Positions 51,948-63,640 of a DNA stretch of 64,000 nucleotides are shown here, piece after piece. The DNA is taken from positions 13,586,501-13,650,500 of the forward strand of contig NC_092323.1 in the NCBI RefSeq assembly GCF_036785885.1. Direction: 5' to 3'. The position numbers and the translations under genes are program-made. Every line of letters begins with the position of its first letter. Within the stretch, counting starts at the first letter, position 1. The notes beneath the pieces were generated by a model. That model saw nothing but the letters and a program-made list of their open reading frames with translations. It made no database searches and was not told the DNA's origin. The stretch comes from Coffea arabica. Its lineage: Eukaryota; Streptophyta; Magnoliopsida; Gentianales; Rubiaceae.

Positions 51948-54461
51948 TCTGTTTTTCCCCTTAATTATGTAACTAGTTCTTTGGTAAAACTAACACATTT
52001 AGGAATCCATTCTAGCGATTGGATCCAATGTTCAAACTTCAATATGGGCTTAATAGCAATTTAGACAAAACAAGAGATAAACCCCATAAATCCTACAACG
52101 TTTCTTTTAGTTCCATAAACTTTATTACCAACAACATTTCTTGAATCTTTGGATCTAGTCAATTGTCCCTTTGCAACTGGTTGCAATATGCTTCCTCCGT
52201 CTCAAATTGTTTGTTGCATTTTGGAATTTCAACCTTTTAAAAATAGTGGATCGATAGTGATGTTAGAGAATTTGTTTCTAAAGTTACCCTTGATAATTCA
52301 AATTTTAAATTTGAATTTAGTACGAAATATAAATAAAAGTGAGGATAACATTAAAAAAGGATCAAAAGTAACTTTAACTTTGATAATATAATAAATATTT
52401 TGAAACATTTTAAAATAGATAAAATGATAATTTCAATGGGAATGACGGAGCATCTTACCTAATGACCTAACTCCAATAATCCAAAACGCAGTTTCGACCT
52501 TATGACATATGTTTATAGAATGGCGTCACACTCTTCCTTCGTATTGAAAGGTAAATCAAGCTTACACCATAAAGCATTCTCAACTGCCCTAGACAGCTGG
52601 ACCTAACATTACATCTTGATCAAGGAATGAACGATGGAAATAGATATAAATGAGGACACATGTTTTTCTTTTTCTTTTTCTTTACCCCCTTTGTTGTTTG
52701 AGAAACAAAGAAGAAAAACGTTTTCCTCATTCAAAATATCCATTCATTTGAAAACAAATCAGTCTAACAAAAAAACGTGTTTCTTGATTGGATTGAATTG
52801 ATTGTACTACCCACTCGTCGTAGAATTCTTTTGCAATGTGGGGCTGCTTTGCTAGCGGGCATAATTGTGCTTTTGACTGGAAAATTAAACGTCCAAGAAA
52901 GTGCGTAAATGATCATCTGATATTTCAAATGAATAGCTATATTTACATTCTGGAGTCTTGATTTAAATTCTTGGCTTGTAGTTCAAAGAACCCGTAAGAT
53001 TAGCAGAATTGAGAACGATTGGATTTAGGATAAAAGGATGCGAGTCCGATCTTTCCAATTTGTTGTTAACAAAACCATCATCTTTTTTCTTTCCTTTGAG
53101 TTGGATGAAAATAATTGATCAATTAGTTGATGCTTTTAATTGCCACATAAGTTAACAATTTGTATATAATTCAGATCTAAAGCTGTCTATAAGATTCATT
53201 TTCTTAACCCTTAATTCGCATGCAGTCATGTGTCTTATTGGAACTACCTCATTAAGCAAAGCACACAAGATTTATCCTGAGGGAAGTTGAGGAAGCACTG
53301 AAAAGTGAAAGGCAATTTTTTCTTTTTCTTTGCATGCTTGGTTTGTTTGAGTGAAAGGGAAAAATGGAACAGAAAAGAAACATGGATGCTTCTTATGTGA
53401 AAGTAAATTCAATGTAAAGGAGAAAGAGAAGGTTCAGTTAATTATTTCTGAAAGGTACTTAAAAACCACTATTGTCCACAAAGCTTGTAAATATTTTTCT
53501 CCTTCCTTTTTTTTTTTTTGCTATATATGTTCCGTTCATTTTTGACGCAAGATGTTTAGGGGTCTGCAAATGATTCTTCGTAGTGGAAAATATAATAGAT
53601 ATTCTTGCTTTTGCTTGAACAAAATGTCAAAGAAAAACAATTTCATGTATCCTCATATTCATGCTTTTGTATTTAAGTTCTCAAAAAACCTTTTTTGTCA
53701 TCATATAATCCTAGCAATTTATTATATTTATTTTCTTTTGCTATGTATGAGCCAATAAAGCATTCAAGGGTATAATGAACAGTTTGGCACATGTTAAAAC
53801 TTTAAGTACTTTGTCACTTGCCAAAACATAAGCCAAAAAAAAAATAATATTAAAGCATTATGGTTCCCTCATCCTTTCGAATATATGATATTATTCCAAT
53901 ATAAACAAGATATTATTTCAACCCTTTCGAATATTCTTATGCTTACTTCTTATGAGACATTTCTTTTAGAGAGCCAACATTTACAAATACAACCATTGAA
54001 TGATGAATTTAAATAAAAAAAATTAAAGAAACCTACGTGCCAACAAACAACAAGTTAAGCAAATTTTCTCACATTGTATAATGAAGATCTAGAGCAGATT
54101 GGATGGGCAGATTGGTTCTAATAACTTTTTATGTATTTTTCAATAATCTTTTTGTCTAACATACACTATTTTCAGTAAAGTGGTTACAAAAGCAGAAACT
54201 TAAAAAAAAAACTAAAAATAACCATCCAAGCATATGATTCCACCAAATTTACTCCGTCCACATTACAATTATTCGTAAAATTATTTTGAAAAACGTCACA
54301 ACACTAATCTATTGTGAAGACTGCATGTAAAATGATAACATATTACAAAAGAATCAAAAACCCTTTTCAGAAAAAAGCAAAAGAAATAGAGCCAAGTTTA
54401 ATTCCAACACAAATCACTCACACTCAAGTGGAAAAACCAAAAATAAAAACAAGCATGACAA
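51948..54461. other. Intergenic, no gene recognised
   Basis: AT-rich; open frames at 52149-52391 and 53351-53758 have no domain. No RNA gene seen. Confidence 0.45.
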
Positions 54462-55161
54462 TCAACAATATCTTTCACCACTTCCACCATGCCAAACAAA
54501 CCCTTGCGTCTCAGCCACAAGAGAGGAAGACTCGGACTCATCACCACCAACCACCACTTGATTCCCACAGTAGTCTCTAATAGCAGTGAGCTTATACGGC
54601 GGCGCATCGGTGGCCAACCACTGCTCCACCGCGAACTTCTGCTGAGCACAAGTCTTGTGCACCCCAGTGCTGGTTACTTCAACATAGTTACAGTACCATC
54701 CATGGTGAGGACCCGACCCGTCAGAAGTCAAGTTCATTTGACAAAAATGGACCCGTCAAACATGGACCTCTGCCACTGAAGATATCCAAGTTGCCCCTTT
54801 CATAATAGTCGTGGCCCGGATCCATTAGTCCCCCCAAGCTTCCAAGTTGTTGATCCGGACTCCATACCCAGCTGCATCGTACACGGTTAAGCTTATGATG
54901 GAGTCTGTTCCGCCTTTCCATACCGACCCGGTTCTTATGTAAACCGTGTGCACACAATCCGGATCCTGCATGAACATGCATATAACTATATGTTATTATG
55001 AAAACCCGTAAAAATGTATATTTTTCTGAAATGGGATTTTTTTTTAATTAGTGTTGAGTGAAGAAATTTTACTTACGGAGGATTGAGAAATGGTGAAGAT
55101 GGAGATGATGATGAAGAGATGGAACCAGAAATGGTTGACTCCCGACTCCCGAGATGGCCAT
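54462..55161 (-). pseudogene. PLAT-domain protein pseudogene (three frameshifts)
   Basis: The two-exon structure matches the intact neighbour: exon 1 at 55077-55161 and exon 2 at 54462-54965. Three single-base shifts break it. Exon 1 is 85 nt, one base off frame, so the ATG frame does not join HLFIIISIFTISQSS. In exon 2 a G run (54829-54834) has six G where the neighbour's frame needs seven, giving a premature stop after NNLEAWGD. A +1 change near 54740 then separates the FSGRGPCLTGP frame from MNLTSDGSG. PLAT-family residues otherwise remain well conserved (DPDCVHTVYIRTGS, EQWLATDAPPYKLTA), so decay is recent. Sequencing error in homopolymers is the alternative. Confidence 0.85.
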
Positions 55162-56412
55162 GGATTCTTGCTTTTTGTTTGTTTCTGTTTACTCGAGATG
55201 TTTAAAGTTTGTTTAATCTTTATATAAGTGAGGTTTTGGGAAGGATTAGCAGGAAAATTTGATGGCATTGCTCGATAGTCAACTAATTAAAAAATGCTTA
55301 TTGGTATGATGTGTAAGGTTCCTTTCGTATTATTTGTGAAATTTGGACAAGTGAAATAATATTCGTTTTCTCTAAGATAACTGATCAATTGTGATAGTGA
55401 TAAATATGAGGAAGAAGAATTAGGTATAGGGGTTTTGAGCTACAAGTTAACTTGGAGAAAGCAATAATAAGGGGAAAAAAATTAAAGAAAGGGAAAGGTG
55501 TTACTTGCTTTAGTAAATTTTTAAAGGGAAAAATCTTTTTAAAACGTATTGGGAGAATTTAAAATTAAAGAAATATTATAACTTTCTAATCTTTTGCCAC
55601 AAATTAAAGAAATGGTCAAAAGAATCAGAGTCTAGGTGTGTATGCAATTTTTCAAAAGAGTCTGAGTCTATATGTGGACGCAATTTTTGATAACCAAAAA
55701 ACAAAATTGAAAAGAAGTAAAAAAGAAACTGAAAAGATTGTGAGTTGCCAAAAAGATGGGGGAACTTATAACCTATATAATGCATTGGGAGGTTAATAAT
55801 AACATGACGGCTATTACTTGAAGGTGTTAATTAATATGCATTGCTGAACTATCAATAATGTAAATTCGCATCCTAGATTGTTAATTGAAGCAATTTAGTA
55901 TCTTATGCTAATAATTTGTGAGACATTAATATTGCTTAAAGTAGTTGAAACTTATGAAGTTTGATAAATATTCTCTTTTTATATAAAAAAACTATATCCC
56001 GCTAAATGGATAAGAGTTTTTTTTTTTTTTTAGAAAACATGATGTAAAGTCTAGTCAAATATGAACTCATATCGAGTTTAAATCACTAAACACGCCTTTT
56101 TGTGATAAGAAAAGTTTGAATAATTTCGTCTCTAATCATCATCACACTTTCAGGAGCACAGGTCTCTGACATAAATTTTTATAAATAATTTATTCTACAT
56201 TGATAGCAAAATTCAAATACACGAGAATAGTCCATTCTTAGCCGTTGAGCCAACTTATGTATGTTGACATTCAGCCAAATCACCCATCTCCATAATAATT
56301 GTGCAAGATAAAAAGTTATTCCATCAAACTTTATTTGCCATACACATACACACGTACTCCCGTGGAGCCAAAAAAAAGAAGAACAAACAACACACCAAGC
56401 AGAAAGAGGCCC
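55162..56412. other. Spacer between the two PLAT copies
   Basis: No gene. A TATA-like element (tttatata, 55219-55226, minus direction) lies about 60 bp upstream of the pseudogene start. A short segment containing gagtct is duplicated near 55630-55670. Confidence 0.45.
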
Positions 56413-57056
56413 TCAAATCTCTGCAACAACAGAAGAAGAACCCTTTGACTCCTTACCAGCCACCGCATGATTCTCACCATAACAGTAGTTAACAAGAGCA
56501 GTGAGCTGAAACGGCAGAACATCAGTAGCCAGCCACTGCTCCACTGTGAACTGCTCCTGAAAACAAGCTGTGTGGACACCAGTGGTGGTGACTTCCACAT
56601 AGTTAACGTACCATCCAGGATTGAAACCCGACCCGTCAGATGTCAAGTTCATTGAGCAAACCGGACCGACCAAGCACCGGCCTCTTCCACTGAAGATATC
56701 CAAGTTTCTTCTCTCGAAATAGTCGTAATCCGGACCCATTAGCCCGCCCCATGTTACCAGGTTATCGATCTGCATGCCGTACCCGTTTGCATCGTAAAGA
56801 GTCAGGGATATGCTTGAATCCGTCCCGGCTCTAAAAACCGACCCTGTTCTTATATAAAGAGTGTAAACACAGTCTGGATCCTGCACAAAAAAAAGAAGAA
56901 GATGAAAATAAAAAGAAGATAAAAGTTATGGAGATGAAAAGTGAAATTGTGAAATGGGATGTGGGAAAGAAGGCTTACGGCAGAACGGGAAATAGTGATG
57001 ATGGAGAGGAGGATGAAGAGAGGGATCCGGAGGTGCTTGAATTCATTAATGGCCAT
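56413..57056 (-). CDS. PLAT1: PLAT-domain protein (PLAT1 type), secretory
   Basis: Exon 1 is 56979-57056 and exon 2 is 56413-56880; the 98-bp intron is GT-AG in phase 0, giving 181 aa. Residues 1-26 form a signal peptide (basic start, then LFILLSIITISRSA). The mature protein begins DPDCVYTLYIRTGS and is a single PLAT/LH2 beta-sandwich with GLMGPDYDYFERRNLDIFSGRG, CSMNLTSDGSG, WYVNYVEVT and EQWLATDVLPFQLTALVNYC. The spaced cysteines (DC, RC, VC, AC, YC) suit disulphides in the secretory pathway. In Arabidopsis PLAT1 is an ER-associated abiotic-stress protein. A decayed tandem copy lies 1.3 kb downstream. The intact frame and splice sites favour function. Confidence 0.93.
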
Positions 57057-57121
57057 GGCTTGCTGTTCTTCTTCTTTTGAGTTTCTTATTTTTCTGGTGT
57101 TTTCTAACCATCTGACTGGTC

Positions 57122-57129
57122 TATATATA
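57122..57129 (-). promoter_or_regulatory. TATA box of the intact PLAT gene
   Basis: tatatata lies 73 bp upstream of the start codon on the gene strand. The same motif at the same 73-bp distance recurs in two units of the inverted array (61101 and 61660), which supports it as the real core promoter. Confidence 0.65.
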
Positions 57130-57561
57130 GAAGTGGACAGCATTTATATGTAGTTTAAAACTTTAAGCGCCGTTTGAATCGTTGGCGCGGTTTGACAATG
57201 AAATTTTTTTTAGGTATTTGTCTAAAATTTTACTGTAATATATTGTAACAATTATAGGAAAAATGTTTGAAGTGGGTGAATTTTTGAATATTTTGAAGTG
57301 TATAGTTTAAAAATTTTAAAAAAAATTTTGAGATTACTATAACTAAAGTTATTAAAAAGCTTATAGCAGACAAATTTGGTCAAAAATTTGTTTGTTAAAC
57401 AGGCCCTTATTTTTAAAAGTTTTTATAAAATAATATACTGTAATAACTTGACGTACATAAAGTAAAAAAATAATTAGAAAATATGTTTATAAAAAATATA
57501 ATTTTTTTTAAAAAAGATTTTCAGTGCAAACAAGTCTTTGGCCCTGTTCCCCAACCACCCA
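57130..57561. other. PLAT upstream region and dispersed repeat copy
   Basis: 57057-57302 is homologous in inverted orientation to the promoter part of the array at 60.9-62.2 kb. About 57400-57540 is a copy of the dispersed AT-rich family also seen at 49.8 kb. Confidence 0.6.
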
Positions 57562-60502
57562 TGGTGTGTGACAGCCCCATCTTCCCCTAAAACGAACCAA
57601 AGGGGTTAGCGGACTACCTGCCCAACTCTCGCCAGGACTAACGGGCAGTTACACGCGATCTAAAACGTTTCGGGAAAGTAAAAGCGTGCTCGGACCAGCC
57701 ACAAGTACCAAAATAAAAAAAATAAAAAAAAATAAAAAAAAATGAAAACGATGAATAGTGCCTGGAACAGTGGAATCCGGCCGGATTCTTGGCCGGATAC
57801 TGTCCAGTAGCTAACAGCCCGGATTCAAAATTTCCCCAGACAATCCGGCCGACAATCCGGCCGGATTCCTGACTGGATTCAGGCTAGGCAGTCCTCGCCA
57901 AAATTTTTTTCTTTTGCCGTTTGGAAACCGAACCTGTCCGCAACCCAACCAAACATCAAAAATACATATACAATGTAACATTTAGCGTTTACAAGCCAAA
58001 ATGGCATAGGAAAGTCACTCAAAAGTTAATACATGTACGATTGCCAAATGAAAAGTGAAAACGGCCTCAAAGGCACATTTAAGGTTTCAATTCATAAGCA
58101 ATACATTTCAAAAGCTATATTCATCTAGTTCATTTGGCAACCAATTCAAAAGTCATTCCAAAAGCAGTCAGATTCCTGTAAGGAAAACAAAAGCAACGGG
58201 GTGAGCTATTTGCCCAGTGAGAGACTATCACTCAATCAACCAAGTTCATGTAAGCATAAAGATTTCATTTCAATTCGTCAAAAGTGAACAAAGGCACACA
58301 ATAATAGTGGTGATAAAAGGATACGGGCGGCTCTCAAGAGCCCTTTTCCCTCGTTTGCATTTCTTGATCAAACTTCATTGACTCTCCGTCAATTCGAAAG
58401 TAACCAACCGTAGACTCCACTTTACTTCCATTCCTTCCACCTAACATTCCCCTACCGGGCCCGAACTCCAAACACTTGCACTTTGGTATTACTCAAATAA
58501 ACCGGAATCGAGAGTCTCGCATACTACAAGATTCCATATAACATTTCCCCAAGGATTATTAATTGGCACGACCAAACCCTCGCCGGCTCGATTCAATCAA
58601 CTACCAATGGGGTTGAGCTCAAAAATAACAATTGTAGTCGTTGGATACTCGTCCAAACGACACCAAGCCATGTACTTTCATTTCAAGTAACACTTCGTGT
58701 AACATTCCAATCACATGATAACAATGATATAAGGCATATAAGTGAGAGTGATAAAGTACACTTTCACTTCAAGCAATTAACATTTCAAGCACCAAGTTCA
58801 AGTATCAAAACCATATATTAACACACACAAGTGAGTAGTACACTCACCAAGCTTGCAAATGAGGTTTCATGCACTTCCGTCAAAAGAACGTCGTGCACCA
58901 CCGTCACGCCCTAGAACATGTAAACAAGTACAATGAGACTCGATAACGAGTCATAACCCAATGCCAAATACAACCCCAATAGGGTTCCATAAGCATATAC
59001 AAGCGTTAGAGGAAACCAGAAAATGCGGAAATGCAATGAGTTTTGGCCCTGAAAAAACAGTTTTTGACCTCTTTTTACGGTAATGGCACCAAAGGCACTA
59101 CAATTACCGGATAAAGGTGTACGATACACCGTTTCGAAGCTAAAAGACAGGGCTACAACATTACAGAAGGTCACTCAACCCAGTTTTGAGTGCAACCATG
59201 TCAAAAATGCAAGATACTACACCAAAACTGTAAAATAGATTCACAGAACGCATTCTAGCGGAAACATCATAAATCATGCTATCCAAGTCCAAATCCTGAA
59301 ATTCCAAAACCAGCTGAAAGCTAAGAAACAGGGCTACATTTCATCAGAAGGCCTCAACAACAAATTCCGAAGCAATTCCAGCCAAAACACCCAATTACAG
59401 GCGCAATTCTTACATTCGGGTAAAACCAGGACAGCAAGGGTAATTTCGACTTTTCTCATTCTACGCTACTCCGATTGATCTGAAATATTGTAGGCACCTC
59501 TAAAATGTCATTCCCTAAAACTTTCATGTTTTAAGCCAAGGCCAATTCGGCCTCTAACTAGGAGCTATAAAACCGGGCAGAATGTTATTCATAAAAACCC
59601 TAACTTGTCAATTTTTCTTCCAAACAGAAATTGGTTGTAATTACCCACTTTTTCCACCTCCTAGAGTTATTATATACCATTTCCAATCATCATAGATAGC
59701 CACACAGTCATGTTCATATTAAAACAGAAAAATCACCAATAAATAGAAAACTTCACTAATTCAACCATAAATCAAGATGTAATCCATAATATTGCACCTT
59801 ATACTACCACTAATCACAAATTAAACATCATTAGAGGAGGAGAATGGTTCTTCTCAACTCACCTTAGAAACAAGAGAGAGGGAGCAATAGGTCCTCTTAG
59901 CTTTCCAAATAACTCCACAAATCAACTCACTAACACTAATTGAAGAGGTTCTATGGAGAAATTTCAAGTTTCAATGGTTGGTTGGATGATTTTGAGCTAA
60001 ATGGAAGCAAAACTTAAAGAGTTTCTTTCTTTCTTTTTGAGAGAGAGGGCCGGCCACTAGAGGAGAGAAAATGGAGAAATTTTGGTTAATTTTGTGCTTT
60101 ATTTGGTCAAATAAAAAAAAAGGTGAATAGTGGTCTTATTGTAAGAAGCAATCCCATGGTGACACTTGTCACCTTTTATTAAATGCTTACCTAATTTGTC
60201 TCTCTTATACCAATCCACTTAGCATCCTCTAATTATCTCTTAACACCCGATAATTTAATTCCAGTATCCAAAACTTAACCTAGTTGGCCGAATTTTTCCG
60301 AACTTTTCGCACTAGTGGGTCCTACGTCCGGTATACGCTCTTAATTTCTCAAAAACTATTTGATACTAGAAAAATCATCTAAAAATTATATCGGCTCCTT
60401 AAAATTATCTAAAAAATGTTTCTAATCCTGAAATTGCAGAAAACAAGCTATGAAAAATCATAAAACCTAGAAAATGGGAAAAAACCGGGTTCTCACATGG
60501 TG
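57562..60502. mobile_element. Solo LTR, about 2.9 kb, 5-bp duplication
   Basis: The pentamer tggtg lies at 57562-57566 and 60498-60502. The insert (57567-60497, 2,931 bp) begins tgtgacagcc and ends gttctcaca, giving the TG..CA ends and short TGTGA/TCACA inverted repeat of LTR retrotransposons. It has no long coding frame, no internal second LTR and a GC content above its surroundings. Large LTRs of this kind occur in Ty3-gypsy Tat/Ogre lineages, but that assignment is an inference. A full element presumably collapsed by LTR-LTR recombination. Confidence 0.8.
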
Positions 60503-60660
60503 CCTCATTAACAAATTTCTACCACATGTCCCCATTTTTAAGGTTTTCACGCGAGACTTTAGTCTTAGAGTTGAGTTAGATTCCTGAAGAGGCAAATACA
60601 ACATAAATTATCTTTATTTCTCTCGAACATTGAATAACATCGATTGTTTGGCCCGATTCC
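60503..60660. other. Short spacer between solo LTR and array
   Basis: No gene or repeat was recognised in this stretch. Confidence 0.4.
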
Positions 60661-62566
60661 ATGATTCACAAAAGTATGTAATCTTAAAAAATGCATACAA
60701 AATCCCAATCTATCCATAAAGGAGAGGAGGAAATAGTTTTTTTTTTTAAAAAAAATAAACGCATAAGAGAGAAGCGTGTGCTGTGGATATAAATCACAAA
60801 ATTGTGTAATTCTAAGAAATTTTAAAAAATAATCCACTTGACAAAAAAAGATTGCGTAATTCAATGAAATTAAAAATAGTAATCCACTTAAAATAAAATG
60901 AAAATGTCATTTGCATTTCATATTTTATTACACTTCAAAATATTCAAAAATTTACCCACTTCAAAAATTTTTCTTACAACTTTTATAGTATGTTATAGTA
61001 AAGTTTTAGATAAATATCCAAAAAAACTCATTTATTAAACGGTGCCAACAATTCAAACGGCGCTTAAAGTTTTAAACTGCATATAAATGCTGTCCACTTC
61101 TATATATAGACTAGTCAGATGGTTAGAAAACACGAGAAAAACAAGAAACTCAAAAGAAGAAGAAGAACAAGTCATGGCCATTAATGAATTCAACCACCTC
61201 TGGTTCCCTTTCTTCATCCTCCTCATGATTCACAAAAGTATGTAATCTTCAAAAATGCATACAAAATCCCAATCTATCCATAAAGGAGAGGAGGAAATAG
61301 TTTTTTTTAAAAAAAAATAAACGCATAAGAGAGAAGCATGTGCTGTGGATATAAATCACAAAATTGCATAATTCTAAGAAATTTAAAAAAAAATCCACTT
61401 GAAAAAAAAGATTACGTAATTCTATGAAATTAAAAATAGTAATCCACTTAAAATAAAATGAAACTATCATTTGCATTTCATATTTTATTACACTTCAAAA
61501 TATTCAAAAATTTATCCACTTCAAAAAATTTTCTTACAACTTTTACAATATGTTACAATAAAATTTTAGACAAACATTCAAAAAACTCATTTGTCAAACA
61601 GCGCCAACAATTCAAACGGCGCTTAAAGTTTTAAACTACATATAAATGCTGTCCACTTCTATATATAGACTAGTCAGATGGTTAGAAAACACGAGAAAAA
61701 CAAGAAACTCAAAAGAAAAAGAAGAACAAGCCATGGCCATTAATGAATTCAACCACTTTTGGTTCCCTCTCCTTATCCTTCTCATGATTCACAAAAGTAT
61801 GTAATCTTCAAAAATGCATACAAAATCCCAATCTATCCATAAAGGAGAGGAGGAAATAGTTTTTTTTGTTAAATAAACGCATAAGAGAGAAGCGTATGCT
61901 GTGGATATAGATCACAAAATTGTGTAATTCTAAGAAATTTAAAAAAAATAATCCACTTGAAAAAAAAAGATTGCGTAATTCTATGAAATTAAAAATAGTA
62001 ATCCACTTAAAATAAAATGAAAATATCATTTGCATTTCATATTTTATTACACTTCAAGATATTCAAAAATTTACCCACTTCAAAAATTTTTCTTACAACT
62101 TTTACAGTATATTGGGAGGCTCATTACTTCAACTAATCCATCCAAAAAACTTATTTGTCAAACAGCGCTTAAAGTTTTAAACGGCATAGAAATGCTGTCC
62201 ACTTCTATATATAGACTAGTCAAAAGAAGAAGAAGAAGAACAAGCCATGGCCATTAATGAATTCAACCACCTCTGGTTCCCTCTCTTCATCCTCCTCATG
62301 GTTCACAAAAGTATGTAATCTTCAAAAATGCATACAAAATCCCAATCTATCCATAAAGGAGAGGAGGAAATAGTTTTTTATTTTAAAAAAATAAACGCAT
62401 AAGAGAGAAGCGCTTGCTGTGGATATATATCACAAAATTGCGTAATTCTAAGAAATTTAAAAAAATAATCCACTTGAAAAAAAAGGATTGCGTAATTCTA
62501 TGAAATTAAAAATAGTAATCCACTTAAAATAAAATGAAAATGTCATTTGCATTTGATATTTTATTA
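60661..62566 (+). repeat. Tandem array of PLAT promoter + first exon (orphan exon 1 copies)
   Basis: A unit of about 560 bp starts at 60661, 61225, 61784 and 62298 (spacings 564, 559, 514; the last is partial). Each junction carries a PLAT-like promoter, a tatatata box and an ATG (61174, 61733, 62247) opening a signal-peptide exon that begins MAINEFNH and ends FILLMIHKSM before a stop (61245, 61804, 62318). A gtatgt donor-like site follows the Lys codon, but no PLAT exon 2 exists downstream. The third unit has lost about 32 bp between TATA and ATG. All copies point opposite to the intact PLAT gene. The minus-strand frames across it are repeat mirrors, not genes. Confidence 0.88.
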
Positions 62567-63196
62567 TTTACACCCACATCATTTATTTTATCATATAAAC
62601 TAATAGATGAAAAATATATATAAAAAATAATAATGGAAGTATAATTAACAAAAATGGAAATATAAATAACATTTAAAAAAATTAATTGCTTTGTAAGATA
62701 CCAAGAAAACAAGCTCTCTCCTTGCCTATGGACTTCTTGGAGGTTCCAACAACGTTGACCATTATGTTGTTAAATTCAGGCGGAACAATGACTCAACTGA
62801 ATTTAGGGATCACGAGTCAATAAATTCCACTAGTTGAATCAGGGTCCAACCAAATGATATAATACTTTAACTTGGCATTTTGGTGACCTTATAACTAATA
62901 GAAACAATTTATGCAAATTGAGCCTAGAAATATAATTTGAAAATATTTAACGTCCAATTATAATTTATTGAAACAACTAAGGTCAAAATAGAATATCAAA
63001 AAATTTCAAGGCATCAAAAGGCTATTAAATAATGAAACCTTGTTCATTCTTTTTCTCAGTGAAGGGTTCTTGTCTTTTTTGCCACTACAAGCATCATTTC
63101 TTTTCTTTTTTTTCGAAACGTTGGAATACTTTCATTAATCTTTTAAATAGAGCTTTACAATTCGAGCAAAGACTCGATAATCTATACATGTCGTGT
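62567..63196. other. Intergenic, no gene recognised
   Basis: AT-rich sequence. No PLAT exon 2 was found here for the upstream orphan exons. Confidence 0.5.
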
Positions 63197-63640
63197 TCAA
63201 TGACATGGAAAAACGATGCCTTCCTCATTCAAAAAAATGCCTAGAGCATATGAACTAACATTTTCACTAATATCATTATCATCATTACTAACTAAACAAA
63301 AGAAACACGTTCGAAACAAAGACTTTAGACTTAAAATGTCCTCAAGAAGTGTTGTCAATCTGCAGTCAGCATTCCTTCCTTTTTTAAGCTGCCTCAAGAG
63401 TTCCTTATTTTGGATTTGGATTTTGCTCCACTGTCTTTCCAATGCTTTGCACAAGACCAGTTTGATTGCCAAGGCATCATCTATGTTCTTGTTTCCAGAG
63501 CTTCTTTCCTTAATTGCCCAAAAAACTGTGTCTCCGTTTGGCATCTGATTGTAACTCCAACTCCAAGTAGTGCTGGCCTCTGTTGACTTCTTGTTGACAC
63601 TCTCAGGTTTATTAGATCCTGCTTCTCGTGTTCTTGACAT
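63197..63640 (-). pseudogene. RNase H-like (RVT_3-type) fragment
   Basis: 147 aa. The central part, DDALAIKLVLCKALERQWSK followed by IQIQ, NKELLRQLKK and DCRLTTLLEDI, matches the plant RVT_3 RNase H-like fold, found in LINE-type retroelements and in some host genes. The stretch where family members carry a catalytic Asp (after IQIQ, usually a Ser-Asp pair) is deleted, and the N-terminal strands with the first Asp are not recognisable. It is probably a non-catalytic retroelement remnant. The hydrophilic N-terminus (SRTREAGSNKPESVNKK) could indicate a domesticated gene instead. Confidence 0.5.

Noticed and set aside
60565..62035. Minus-strand frames repeating MQMI..FYFKW and SFMDRLGFCMHF
   Set aside because: They recur because the underlying DNA is the tandem PLAT array, and they run antisense to the array exons.
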